Below are positions 1 through 6,677 of a stretch of DNA of 64,000 nucleotides, one piece after another. Both the position numbers and the translations under genes were made by a program. This DNA comes from Epilithonimonas vandammei (GTDB lineage Bacteria; Bacteroidota; Bacteroidia; Flavobacteriales; Weeksellaceae), in contig NZ_CP034161.1 in the NCBI RefSeq assembly GCF_003860525.1, positions 1,612,001 through 1,676,000 of the forward strand, written 5' to 3'. The notes beneath the pieces are model-generated. The model did no database searches, had not been told where the DNA came from, and saw nothing but the letters and a program-made list of their open reading frames with translations. Position 1 is the first letter of the stretch. The number at the start of each line of letters is the position of its first letter.

Positions 1-1
1 T

Positions 2-670
2 AAAGCCTTTGCATTGTTCAAAGAAAGAAAGATGGCAATTTTCTTTATTTTTTCTATGTTTTTAGGAGTTTCTCTGCAGATCACGAATGGTTATGCTAAT
101 CCTTTTATAACAAGCTTTAAAGATATTCCAGAATATACAAATACGTGGGGAGCAAACAATGCCAATGCGCTAATATCTCTGTCGCAGGTTTCGGAAACAC
201 TTTGTATTCTTTTAATCCCGTTTTTCTTAAAAAAATTCGGAATCAAAAAAGTAATGTTGATGTCGATGTTTGCTTGGTTTTTGAGATTTGGCCTCTTCGG
301 TTTAGGTGATCCAGGTTCCAACGTTTGGATGTTTATATTATCAATGATTGTTTACGGTGTTGCATTTGATTTTTTCAATGTTTCAGGTTCACTATTCGTG
401 GATAAAGAAACCTCTCCGGAGATCAGATCTAGTGCGCAAGGCGTTTTTATGATGATGACCAATGGTTTTGGTGCTACTCTAGGGATGTTAGTTGCTGGTG
501 AAGTTGTTAATCATTTTGTTTTTTCTAAAACTGATATTATCGAACAATTAAGAGGCTGGGAAATAAGTTGGTATATATTCGCCATTTACGCCTTGATAAT
601 TGGGATTTTATTTGCTATTGTTTTTAGATATAAACACTCACCAGAAGATGCTAAAAATATCACGCATTAA
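2..670 (+). CDS. MFS nucleoside permease, C-terminal part (5' end outside window)
   Basis: The frame is open to the left edge of the window, so only the last 222 residues are present. They form about five or six hydrophobic membrane segments separated by short charged loops, ending in a basic cytoplasmic tail (FRYKHSPEDA). The order of segments and the NGYANPF and GFGATLG stretches resemble the C-terminal half of the nucleoside:proton symporter (NupG/XapB) branch of the major facilitator superfamily, which imports nucleosides across the inner membrane. The ATG inside the window is internal and is not a start. The exact substrate is inferred from family resemblance only. A small exported-protein gene follows 39 bases downstream on the same strand and may be cotranscribed. 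Confidence 0.75.
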   Translation, partial: KAFALFKERKMAIFFIFSMFLGVSLQITNGYANPFITSFKDIPEYTNTWGANNANALISLSQVSETLCILLIPFFLKKFGIKKVMLMSMFAWFLRFGLFGLGDPGSNVWMFILSMIVYGVAFDFFNVSGSLFVDKETSPEIRSSAQGVFMMMTNGFGATLGMLVAGEVVNHFVFSKTDIIEQLRGWEISWYIFAIYALIIGILFAIVFRYKHSPEDAKNITH

Positions 671-709
671 CTTGGCACATATTTATATGCATAATACCAA
701 AGAATAGAT

Positions 710-1279
710 ATGAGAAAATTAATTGTTAGTTCAATAATGCTTTCTGTGTTGCTTTTTTCAGCAGGTATAAGCAATAGTTGTAGTAAATTAGATGATATTA
801 TAGATATCACTATTCCAGTTCCTTTTGCGATTAATAATAATTTTGATGCTGATATTCCTTTTGTCGTTACAACAGAATATGTAGTATCACCGGATATGCC
901 GCTCAATCTGAATCTGGATGAGGAAATCAAAAGCAGATTCCAAAATATGTCTGTCAACAATCTAAAGTCGGCAAAACTATCCAGCTTTTCTATAGATTAT
1001 ATAAGTTCGTCTAATAATAACGAAATTAAATTGAATAAAGTAAAAGATGCAGAATTGTGGATCAAAGCGCCCAATGTAGGTGAGATTAAAGTAGCTTCGG
1101 TATCAAATAATACAAGCGAGACCGCTCTCAATTTTACGCCAGATGCAGATCTAGAATTAATGAACTATCTTAAATCTTCACAAGCGTCTATTTATTTAAA
1201 AATGAGAGGTACAGAATCTGTTGCTACTCAAATGAAGATCAGAATTAATTCAGCATTTAAAATCCAGGTAAGTTTATAA
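710..1279 (+). CDS. Small exported protein of unknown function, probable lipoprotein
   Basis: The 189-residue product starts with a basic residue pair and a hydrophobic segment, followed by ISNSCSKLDD. The Cys near residue 24 could be a lipobox cysteine, although Ser-Asn-Ser before it is a poor fit to the usual Leu-Ala-Gly pattern. The rest is Asn/Ser rich, with alternating hydrophobic residues that suggest a beta-sandwich. I do not recognise a family. It lies 39 bases after the MFS permease gene and is closed by a strong hairpin terminator, so it may be the last gene of that transcript. Real coding sequence is supported by the signal segment, the codon regularity and the clean terminator. 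Confidence 0.7.
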   Translation: MRKLIVSSIMLSVLLFSAGISNSCSKLDDIIDITIPVPFAINNNFDADIPFVVTTEYVVSPDMPLNLNLDEEIKSRFQNMSVNNLKSAKLSSFSIDYISSSNNNEIKLNKVKDAELWIKAPNVGEIKVASVSNNTSETALNFTPDADLELMNYLKSSQASIYLKMRGTESVATQMKIRINSAFKIQVSL

Positions 1280-1300
1280 TAACTCAAAGAAAATACTAAA

Positions 1301-1333
1301 AAAAAGATGACCATAATTGGTCATCTTTTTTAT
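1301..1333. terminator. Bidirectional hairpin terminator
   Basis: A perfect 12-base-pair inverted repeat (1301-1312 with 1319-1330) has a six-base loop and is flanked by A and T runs. It lies between the end of the exported-protein gene and the convergent end of menF, and can serve both strands. Confidence 0.9.
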
Positions 1334-1364
1334 GATATAGGTAAGGTTAAATCTTCCCAAGAAA

Positions 1365-2345
1365 TCAGATGAAAACAAGATTGTTTTGTATTGCAAGAGA
1401 TTTTAGCTCTGTTTCAGTCCATTCTTTTTGAGCGTCACTTTTTAAAGTAATTCCACCGCCGGCGAAGAGTATTGCGTAATTTTTAAAAAAGCTGGCACAC
1501 CGAAGATTTACAAAATAATAAATGAAATCTTCAGTCTCTACTTTTATATAACCAGCATACAGCTCACGGTTAAAATGCTCTATACTTTTAATACCTTGTG
1601 CACATAGTTCTTTAGGAAAACCACAGACAGCCGGTGTGGGATGTAATTCTGAAATAATTTTGTCCAGACTTTCAGAGTTAATTTCTGCGGAAAAATCTGT
1701 TTTAAGATGTTTGATATTGCCGGAAATCAAATCTTTGGTAGAAGAGACTTTAAGATTAGAAGAAAATTTTCTGAGAATAGAGTGGATGTAATCCGTTACA
1801 GCTTTCTGCTCTTCTATTTCCTTATCACTCCAATTTTCCTCCAGTGGAAGTGTTCCTGCAACACTCATTGTTTCAAAAATATTAGTTTTTTTATCAAACT
1901 TTCCTAATACTTCGGAAAAACCTCCCATCCAGATTTCACCATTTTTCTCGAATAAATAACAAAATGCAGAAGGGTAACTTTCAGAAAATTTCAGAAAGCT
2001 TTTCGCTAGGGATAATTTTTTTTCAGAATCAATATCAAGATACATTAGTAATTTCCTCCTGGAAAGAACTAATTTTTTGAGTTCGTTTTTCTCAATAAAA
2101 TCTTTGGCTTGGGATATTTTATGGGCATAAGATTCTGGCGTTTCCTTAGCAATTTCTAACAGAGGACTTTTGCTTTTTGGAGAAACATTAAGATTCAGAA
2201 TTTCTTCTTTCGATATTTCGCATAGGTTACCTTTGAAATCAAGCACCGTTTTGCTGTCAAAACTCACGAAAGAAACCAGACTTACACCTGCTGAATTATC
2301 TGTACAGAAAAACTTATCACTGTCTGGAAGCTTAAAAACTAACAT
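1365..2345 (-). CDS. menF: Isochorismate synthase (chorismate-binding family)
   Basis: The product, about 326 residues, belongs to the chorismate-binding fold shared by MenF/EntC, TrpE and PabB. It converts chorismate to isochorismate, the first committed step to menaquinone. Visible marks are SVAGTLP, the LHPTPAVCGFP block, the HFNRELYAGY stretch and a C-terminal FAGGGITLKSDA block. All are standard for isochorismate synthases. The frame extends to a TTG at 2369 overlapping the upstream gene, but the ATG at 2345, ten bases after the upstream stop, is the better start. The directly upstream thioesterase gene fits the same pathway. A siderophore role (EntC) is the alternative, but no siderophore genes are nearby. 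Confidence 0.88.
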   Translation of the reverse strand: MLVFKLPDSDKFFCTDNSAGVSLVSFVSFDSKTVLDFKGNLCEISKEEILNLNVSPKSKSPLLEIAKETPESYAHKISQAKDFIEKNELKKLVLSRRKLLMYLDIDSEKKLSLAKSFLKFSESYPSAFCYLFEKNGEIWMGGFSEVLGKFDKKTNIFETMSVAGTLPLEENWSDKEIEEQKAVTDYIHSILRKFSSNLKVSSTKDLISGNIKHLKTDFSAEINSESLDKIISELHPTPAVCGFPKELCAQGIKSIEHFNRELYAGYIKVETEDFIYYFVNLRCASFFKNYAILFAGGGITLKSDAQKEWTETELKSLAIQNNLVFI

Positions 2346-2355
2346 CTGCGAAGAT

Positions 2356-2787
2356 TTAAACTTTACCAACCGGAACGATATTATTCGTCATAGTTGTATG
2401 GTTGATAAGATTTCCTTTTTCATCGCGAATTTCTATTTGCGACACGTGCATTGTATTACCTTTTCGGATAAAAGTTGCCGTTCCCGTAACGATGCCATCT
2501 CGCTTAGCTCTCAAGTGATTACTGTTGATATTGGTTCCAACCGGAACAGATTTGGTAATGTCAACATTAATCAAAGACAAGCAGGAACCCAGTGTTTCTG
2601 CCAACACGCAGCTTGCACCACCGTGAAGAATGCCATAAGGCTGATGAACTCTTGAGTTGACTGGCATTGTTGCAGAAAGGTGATTTTCCGACACGTCTGT
2701 ATATGTAATCTCTAAAGTGTCTCCTAATGTATTTTTATTGGCTTTATTGAGCCTTTCTAATATTTCTTTTTGTTTAGCTTCGTCCAT
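2356..2787 (-). CDS. menI: Hotdog-fold thioesterase, likely DHNA-CoA hydrolase
   Basis: This 143-residue protein is a single hotdog domain of the PaaI/YdiI type. The segment HQPYGILHGGASCVLAETLGS carries the conserved His-Gly-Gly loop and the catalytic Glu of the family. The overall pattern (ATMPVNSR, NANH-like NSNHL, IEIRDEKG) closely parallels E. coli YdiI/MenI, which removes CoA from 1,4-dihydroxy-2-naphthoyl-CoA in menaquinone synthesis. Cotranscription with isochorismate synthase ten bases downstream supports that role. Hotdog thioesterases are promiscuous, so the substrate is inferred from the neighbour, not proved by residues. Confidence 0.82.
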   Translation of the reverse strand: MDEAKQKEILERLNKANKNTLGDTLEITYTDVSENHLSATMPVNSRVHQPYGILHGGASCVLAETLGSCLSLINVDITKSVPVGTNINSNHLRAKRDGIVTGTATFIRKGNTMHVSQIEIRDEKGNLINHTTMTNNIVPVGKV

Positions 2788-2865
2788 CGGGTAATAAAAA
2801 TTTTAATAAATATCATTGAACATATCCGAAATCAAAAAAAAATTGATTTCGCTATCAACTATCAA

Positions 2866-3441
2866 TTAATATATCTGTGGATTCCAGTTTTCAGGAATTT
2901 TTGGGGTGATATCGTATTTAATGTAAAAATCCTGGATTTCCTGCATCACTTCCTCAAAAGACGAGTTTTCTAATTTTTCATACGGAATTTTATATCCCAG
3001 ATTAATTGTTTTTCTTTTATAATCGCCGCCTGCCAAAACGATCGGAACTTTTGCTGCCAAAGCCATATTGTAAAATCCTTTTCGCCATTTTGGAACCCAA
3101 CTTCTTGTACCTTCTGGCGTAATCACCAAACTGAAATCATCTTTTTTAAATTCATTGGCAACGAAATTTACCAAATCATTTTTTTGACTTCTGTCAATCC
3201 CGATTCCGCCAATTGCTTTTACAATCCAGCCATAGAAAGGATTTTTAGTATGCGAATCTTTGATGATGATTTTTAGTTTTTTATCCAGCGCCCAATAAGC
3301 AAGATTTCCAAGAAGATATTCGCTGTTATCTGTGTGTGGGGCTACAACAAGGATGCATCTGTCCAGATTATCAACATCACCCTGGAGGACGATTTTCCAT
3401 CCAATGATTTTAAGAATGAGTTTTGCAAAGAGTTTTTTCAT
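2866..3441 (-). CDS. 1-acylglycerol-3-phosphate acyltransferase family protein (PlsC-like)
   Basis: The 191-residue protein has the PlsC/LPLAT core: an N-terminal hydrophobic segment, the block VVAPHTDNSEY (motif I), GIGIDRS (motif II), ITPEGTRSWVPKWRKGF (motif III, with the Pro-Glu-Gly-Thr-Arg signature) and VPIVLAGG (motif IV). Such enzymes transfer an acyl group to a lysophospholipid or related acceptor at the inner membrane. Motif I is normally His-x4-Asp; here the acidic position reads as Glu (H-TDNS-E). It lies 78 bases upstream of menI in the same orientation, probably as a separate function. The acceptor cannot be told from the sequence. Confidence 0.85.
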   Translation of the reverse strand: MKKLFAKLILKIIGWKIVLQGDVDNLDRCILVVAPHTDNSEYLLGNLAYWALDKKLKIIIKDSHTKNPFYGWIVKAIGGIGIDRSQKNDLVNFVANEFKKDDFSLVITPEGTRSWVPKWRKGFYNMALAAKVPIVLAGGDYKRKTINLGYKIPYEKLENSSFEEVMQEIQDFYIKYDITPKIPENWNPQIY

Positions 3442-3520
3442 ATGTGGCTTCTATTATTTTATTTGCCATATGTAATCGCTATCTAAAAAATTCCTATTAT
3501 TGGATGACAGGCGACTTCAT

Positions 3521-3550
3521 AAAAAAAGTATAGCCGTATTGACTATACTT
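3521..3550 (-). terminator. Intrinsic terminator of the small-peptide transcript
   Basis: On the minus strand an 8-base-pair stem (AAGTATAG with CTATACTT, nine-base loop) is followed at once by seven T residues. It sits 62 bases beyond the stop of the 20-codon frame and before the acyltransferase gene. Confidence 0.75.
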
Positions 3551-3611
3551 TACAAATTTACAAATTATGTTTATTTATTAAGAAATATAAAAAATTATAT
3601 TCTTTGACTTT

Positions 3612-3674
3612 CTAAAAAAGATTGCTGATAAAATCAACAATTTTGATGGCGATTTCTAGTACTAATTGAATCAT
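3612..3674 (-). CDS. Possible 20-residue hydrophobic/amphipathic peptide
   Basis: A short minus-strand frame encodes MIQLVLEIAIKIVDFISNLF and a TAG stop. It is unusual in having its own transcription signals. A TAAATTTG box lies 38 bases upstream of the ATG, an A-rich stretch just before the ATG suits flavobacterial initiation, and a strong T-tailed hairpin lies downstream. The peptide alternates hydrophobic and charged residues in a way that would form an amphipathic or membrane-inserting helix, like small toxins, modulins or regulatory membrane peptides. Half its residues are Ile, Leu or Val, so a leader peptide is also conceivable, but no branched-chain gene follows. No family is recognised. 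Translation is inferred, not shown. Confidence 0.45.
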   Translation of the reverse strand: MIQLVLEIAIKIVDFISNLF

Positions 3675-3712
3675 TGTTTGGTTTTTTTTGGTGTTAGAAC
3701 ATTTTTCTGTAA

Positions 3713-3720
3713 CAAATTTA
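3713..3720 (-). promoter_or_regulatory. Candidate -7 box (TAAATTTG) for the small-peptide transcript
   Basis: On the minus strand the octamer matches the Bacteroidetes -7 consensus TAnnTTTG exactly. No clear TTG is present at the usual 19-base spacing upstream, so the promoter is plausible but not complete. Confidence 0.45.
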
Positions 3721-3770
3721 ACAAAATTCCTGTTTCTATTTTAATATTTCGAAAAAATTTTATTAAAATA

Positions 3771-3980
3771 TTAATTGGTCTTTGGATATCTAACAGCTGA
3801 GTTAAGGTCAATGGAATTATAGTTCTTAGCAATAAATTCCTGCATCACCTTTGCCATATGTTTAAACTGATCCTTGCTTGTGATTTTCTTTCCGCCTACC
3901 TGGAAAGTTCCTGGCGGAACATCATCAAAACCTGGTGTCTTCTTCGGAGAACTAGGAGAAAAGCGGAAGTCCGAAGACTT
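3771..3980 (-). pseudogene. Start-less C-terminal coding fragment downstream of the PspC gene
   Basis: After an in-frame TAA at 3981-3983 a minus-strand frame runs 69 codons to a stop at 3771. The last 57 residues look protein-like (for example GFDDVPPGTFQVGGKK, and later HMAKVMQEFIAKNYN). There is no ATG, GTG or TTG where a start is needed; the only ATGs lie deep inside. The frame is in phase with the PspC gene that ends at 4014, with three in-frame stops (4014, 3996 region, 3981) and a hairpin between. This could be the remnant of a deleted gene, a former extension of the PspC protein, or a gene with a non-canonical start. I do not recognise the family. Confidence 0.4.
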
Positions 3981-3993
3981 TTACCCGCTTTTC
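3958..3993 (-). terminator. Hairpin with a UUCG tetraloop after the PspC gene
   Basis: Arms GAAAAGCGG and CCGCTTTTC enclose an inner AAGTC-TTCG-GACTT stem on the minus strand, with a four-base bulge. It begins 20 bases after the PspC stop. There is no long T run after it, so termination is likely but not certain. The word GGAAGTCCGAAG recurs almost unchanged near 56252, so it may also belong to a dispersed repeat. Confidence 0.5.
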
Positions 3994-4013
3994 AACTAAT
4001 CCACTCTCAATTT

Positions 4014-5741
4014 TTAGTTAGTTTTAATTTGTATTTCTTTTTTGCCATCCTTGATGTTGATGTTCATATCTTTGAAACTTTTCTTCACCTGTTGGTCAAT
4101 TTTCATTCTTTCTAATACCACATCTGCAGAATCTTTGGAATACTTTTTACCATTGATTTTTACTGAATCATTATCATCAGAATTATATTCGATAGTAGTT
4201 CCGTTGATTTTGATTTTATTTTCCTCCACGGTGATTCCGGAGTGATTACTGTGTTTGTCATCAATATCGTCATTATCCTCATCATCGTCACCTCTTGTAC
4301 TGATTTCATATTCTTTCTCGTTTATCACTTTCATTGTAGATGGAACCACTAGCTCATAATCCAATCTGTAATCTCTGAATCTGTATTCGTACGGGATCTC
4401 GTAGTAATTAGGAAGGAAAATTCTGTTTCCAACAACATCGATAGGAACTTTCATTTTCATAGGTTGGTTATAACCGTCCGCTTCTTTTTTAATAATTAAA
4501 TAAGGCGTTTTGATGTCATCTTTTCTTGTAATTTCAACACTTGGGTAATCTCTTTTGAAGATCTTTGTCTTGTCTGAATAGATGTTATTGACATAAGGTT
4601 TGAAGTTCTCAGGGATTTGTATTTTTTTACTGTCAAGATAAATAGTGTCATTTGGCGCGGTGATGGATACATTCTCATAGTCTTCATTATTTCCGGTATA
4701 TCGGAAGTTAAGTCTAGAGGCACTTGCGGCAAGGATTCCTATCAATATGATCCAGATAATTCCTAATGTTCCCAAAGCCGGTCCTACATAATTGAATTTA
4801 GTCTTTGGAGAGAATAATTTGATGGATAACAATAATGCGCCAATTCCGATGATGACTACAGGCAATGCTGCTATTCCTAATAAAAGGTAGCCGAGATTGT
4901 TTTCTTCCAAATAAAATCCTAGATTATCATTCATCCCGAATTTATCAGAACCGTAAGCAAACATCATTGCGAATAATCCGATGAAACATCCTGCTGCCGT
5001 GAGAGCAAGCAAAAAAGCGAGACAATATTTCAGAACTTTAAGAAGAGAATCTCCTGCTGAATTTACTTTAGGTCGGTTTTCATTGTAGATTTCTCCGGCT
5101 CTTGTGGTTGTCTCATTGGCAAACTGTACTATTTTGCTGGACTCTTCCTTTAAGTTATCGAAGTTTAAAGGTTTTCCTTTCATTTTTAGAAAATCAGACG
5201 CTGATTCTGCTTTTGGTAAAACAGCCCACAGAATGAAGTAAAGTATTACAACTAAGAAAGATGAACCAGGAGCAACCCAAAGGAATAAAAATGCACCAAC
5301 CCAAATTAGTCTCATCCATGTGATATCCATTCCGAAGTAAGCGGCTAAACCTGCACAAACTCCGGCAATTTTTTGTCTCTCAGGATCTCGGAACAATTGC
5401 TTCTGAGTATTGCTGCTATAGCTACCATAACCAGCAGAAGCTTTTGATTTATTTTGTTTGCCTTCAGAAAAATATGCTTCTTCTTGTTCGTCAATCTGTT
5501 CAGGAGTTCCAATCTGTGCAATTACTTTTTCTACATCAGAATCGTTAATTACTTCTCTTTTGGCAAGAGTTTCCTTAAAAATCTCGACCATTCGGATTTC
5601 AATATCGTGCATTACTTCATCTGCTTCCTGAGCGTCCAGAGAATTTCTCAGAGCGGTCAGATAATCGCTAAGCTTGATATAAGCGTGTTCGTCTATCATA
5701 AAAGAGAACCCTGCGAGTGCTATAGATAATGTCTTGTTCAT
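4014..5741 (-). CDS. PspC-domain membrane protein
   Basis: The 575-residue protein starts with a soluble segment of about 90 residues that resembles the DUF1700/HAAS-like cytoplasmic region often paired with PadR regulators (LTALRNSLDAQEADEVMHDIE). A PspC domain follows at roughly residues 115-178 (RQKIAGVCAGLAAYFGMD, then a membrane hairpin). Three more membrane segments lie near residues 235, 285 and 325. The rest is a periplasmic or extracytoplasmic domain ending in a charged tail. PspC proteins act at the inner membrane in envelope stress responses. It starts four bases after the PadR gene stop, so the two are one operon and PadR probably represses it. The precise activity is unknown. Confidence 0.82.
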   Translation of the reverse strand: MNKTLSIALAGFSFMIDEHAYIKLSDYLTALRNSLDAQEADEVMHDIEIRMVEIFKETLAKREVINDSDVEKVIAQIGTPEQIDEQEEAYFSEGKQNKSKASAGYGSYSSNTQKQLFRDPERQKIAGVCAGLAAYFGMDITWMRLIWVGAFLFLWVAPGSSFLVVILYFILWAVLPKAESASDFLKMKGKPLNFDNLKEESSKIVQFANETTTRAGEIYNENRPKVNSAGDSLLKVLKYCLAFLLALTAAGCFIGLFAMMFAYGSDKFGMNDNLGFYLEENNLGYLLLGIAALPVVIIGIGALLLSIKLFSPKTKFNYVGPALGTLGIIWIILIGILAASASRLNFRYTGNNEDYENVSITAPNDTIYLDSKKIQIPENFKPYVNNIYSDKTKIFKRDYPSVEITRKDDIKTPYLIIKKEADGYNQPMKMKVPIDVVGNRIFLPNYYEIPYEYRFRDYRLDYELVVPSTMKVINEKEYEISTRGDDDEDNDDIDDKHSNHSGITVEENKIKINGTTIEYNSDDNDSVKINGKKYSKDSADVVLERMKIDQQVKKSFKDMNINIKDGKKEIQIKTN

Positions 5742-5745
5742 AATA

Positions 5746-6087
5746 TTAGTTTTGAGAGTGAGAGTTTGATGTGATTTGGTTGACGGAATCTGTCAGTTCC
5801 TGCCAGGTGGTTTGTAATTCTGCTAGGAAGAGACTTCCTTTTTCAGTAATCTGATAATACTTTCTGGGCGGTCCACTTGTAGATTCTTCCCATCTGTAAG
5901 CGAGGAATTCGCCGTTTTTCAATCTTGTAAGGAGAGGATAAAGAGTTCCTTCCACTACATCCAGTTTTCCTTTTTTGAGAGATTCTATCAGGTCGGAAAC
6001 ATACATTTCGCGTTGTTGAATAAGACTCAAAATACAGAATTCCAGAATTCCTTTACGCATTTGCGCTTTTGTGTTCTCGGTATTCAT
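5746..6087 (-). CDS. PadR-family transcriptional regulator
   Basis: The 113-residue product is a compact winged-helix PadR protein: AQMRKGILEFCILSLI is the first helix pair, VVEGTLYPLLTRLK the recognition helix region, and ESTSGPPRKYYQIT the wing with the conserved Pro-Arg-Lys-Tyr-Tyr. A frame extension to a TTG at 6111 adds eight residues; the ATG at 6087 (MNTENTKAQ) is the likelier start. PadR regulators are repressors that respond to small molecules or stress. This one is followed by the PspC membrane gene after four bases, a pairing common in Firmicutes and Bacteroidetes, and presumably autoregulates the pair. Confidence 0.88.
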   Translation of the reverse strand: MNTENTKAQMRKGILEFCILSLIQQREMYVSDLIESLKKGKLDVVEGTLYPLLTRLKNGEFLAYRWEESTSGPPRKYYQITEKGSLFLAELQTTWQELTDSVNQITSNSHSQN

Positions 6088-6364
6088 ATTAATTGTTTGG
6101 TTAAAATTCAAATAATTATAAAGTTTAATGTTCTTGCTTTCTTGAGTTTTTAAGTCGGCTTCGAACTCGCTTCTCTAACTTTACATTGCAAAGATATATA
6201 AATAGAATGGTATTATGCAATACAAAGTAGTAAATATTTTTAAAGTATTTATTTAAGTAATTGATAATCAGTATTAAAATTTTAATAAATGATTTTGATG
6301 AAATTTACAAATTCAAAAATTTTGATGATTTATTGAATTAATTTTAAAAAAATGCTTTTAAAAT

Positions 6365-6394
6365 TTGCAGATGAGAAATGTTTTCATACTTTCG
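6365..6394 (+). promoter_or_regulatory. Promoter of the threonine operon leader
   Basis: TTG at 6365-6367 and TACTTTCG at 6387-6394 are separated by exactly 19 bases, the Bacteroidetes spacing, with one departure from TAnnTTTG. A start just after it would place the leader ATG at 6416 some 15 bases into the transcript. Confidence 0.65.
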
Positions 6395-6415
6395 TAGCAG
6401 ATTTACAAAACGATA

Positions 6416-6487
6416 ATGAATTTTACAACCACAACAACGATTTCTACAACAACTACAATTCGTAGCTGCAGAAAGGCGTGTTTGTGA
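6416..6487 (+). CDS. thrL: thr operon leader peptide (attenuator peptide)
   Basis: The 23-codon frame reads MNFTTTTTISTTTTI then RSCRKACL. Nine of the 23 codons are Thr and two are Ile, the end products of the pathway encoded downstream. It lies between a good promoter and a perfect hairpin terminator directly before thrA. The last codons (Cys-Arg-Lys-Ala) contain the sequence that can pair with the terminator arm. This is the arrangement of classical ribosome-mediated attenuation known for the enterobacterial thr operon. Ribosome stalling on uncharged tRNA-Thr or tRNA-Ile would leave that arm free. The peptide itself has no expected function. I apply the thrL symbol by analogy, not homology. 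Confidence 0.88.
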   Translation: MNFTTTTTISTTTTIRSCRKACL

Positions 6488-6524
6488 TATTGTGAAAAAT
6501 AGATAATTAACAAAAGCCTTTCTG
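6469..6524 (+). promoter_or_regulatory. Antiterminator pairing of the thr attenuator
   Basis: CAGAAAGGC at 6469-6477, inside the leader reading frame, is an exact nine-base complement of GCCTTTCTG at 6516-6524, which is the 5' arm of the terminator. The two pairings are mutually exclusive. A ribosome stalled in the Thr/Ile run (6425-6460) leaves the first segment free to form the antiterminator. A ribosome reaching the TGA at 6485 covers it and lets the terminator fold. Confidence 0.85.
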
Positions 6525-6544
6525 AATTCAGAAAGGCTTTTTTA
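6512..6544 (+). terminator. Attenuator terminator before thrA
   Basis: A perfect 15-base palindromic stem (6512-6526 with 6527-6541) ends in a run of T residues. It lies between the leader peptide and thrA, so reaching thrA requires readthrough. Confidence 0.93.
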
Positions 6545-6580
6545 TTTTGAAAAAATTTAAACATACTAATTCAAAATAAA

Positions 6581-6664
6581 GCTCCAGAGGAGCAAACGGG
6601 TAATAGAAAAAACATTCGTGCAAAAATCAGAGCTCCCTAGGAGCGACCTGTCAATAGAAAAATG
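6581..6664. repeat. Two tandem copies of a small palindrome-headed repeat
   Basis: GCTCCAGAGGAGC (6581-6593) and GCTCCCTAGGAGC (6632-6644) are small perfect hairpins. Each is followed by a related stretch with a shared AATAGAAAAA core (6602-6611 and 6653-6662), a period of about 51 bases. They fill the space between the attenuator terminator and the thrA ATG, hence lie in the thrA mRNA leader. They look like members of an interspersed intergenic repeat family. A translational role is possible but unsupported. Confidence 0.6.
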
Positions 6665-6677
6665 TAAAATATAAATA

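Noticed and set aside
6581..6664. CRISPR-like repeat array
   Set aside because: Only two imperfect units, no defined spacers and no cas genes anywhere in the window.
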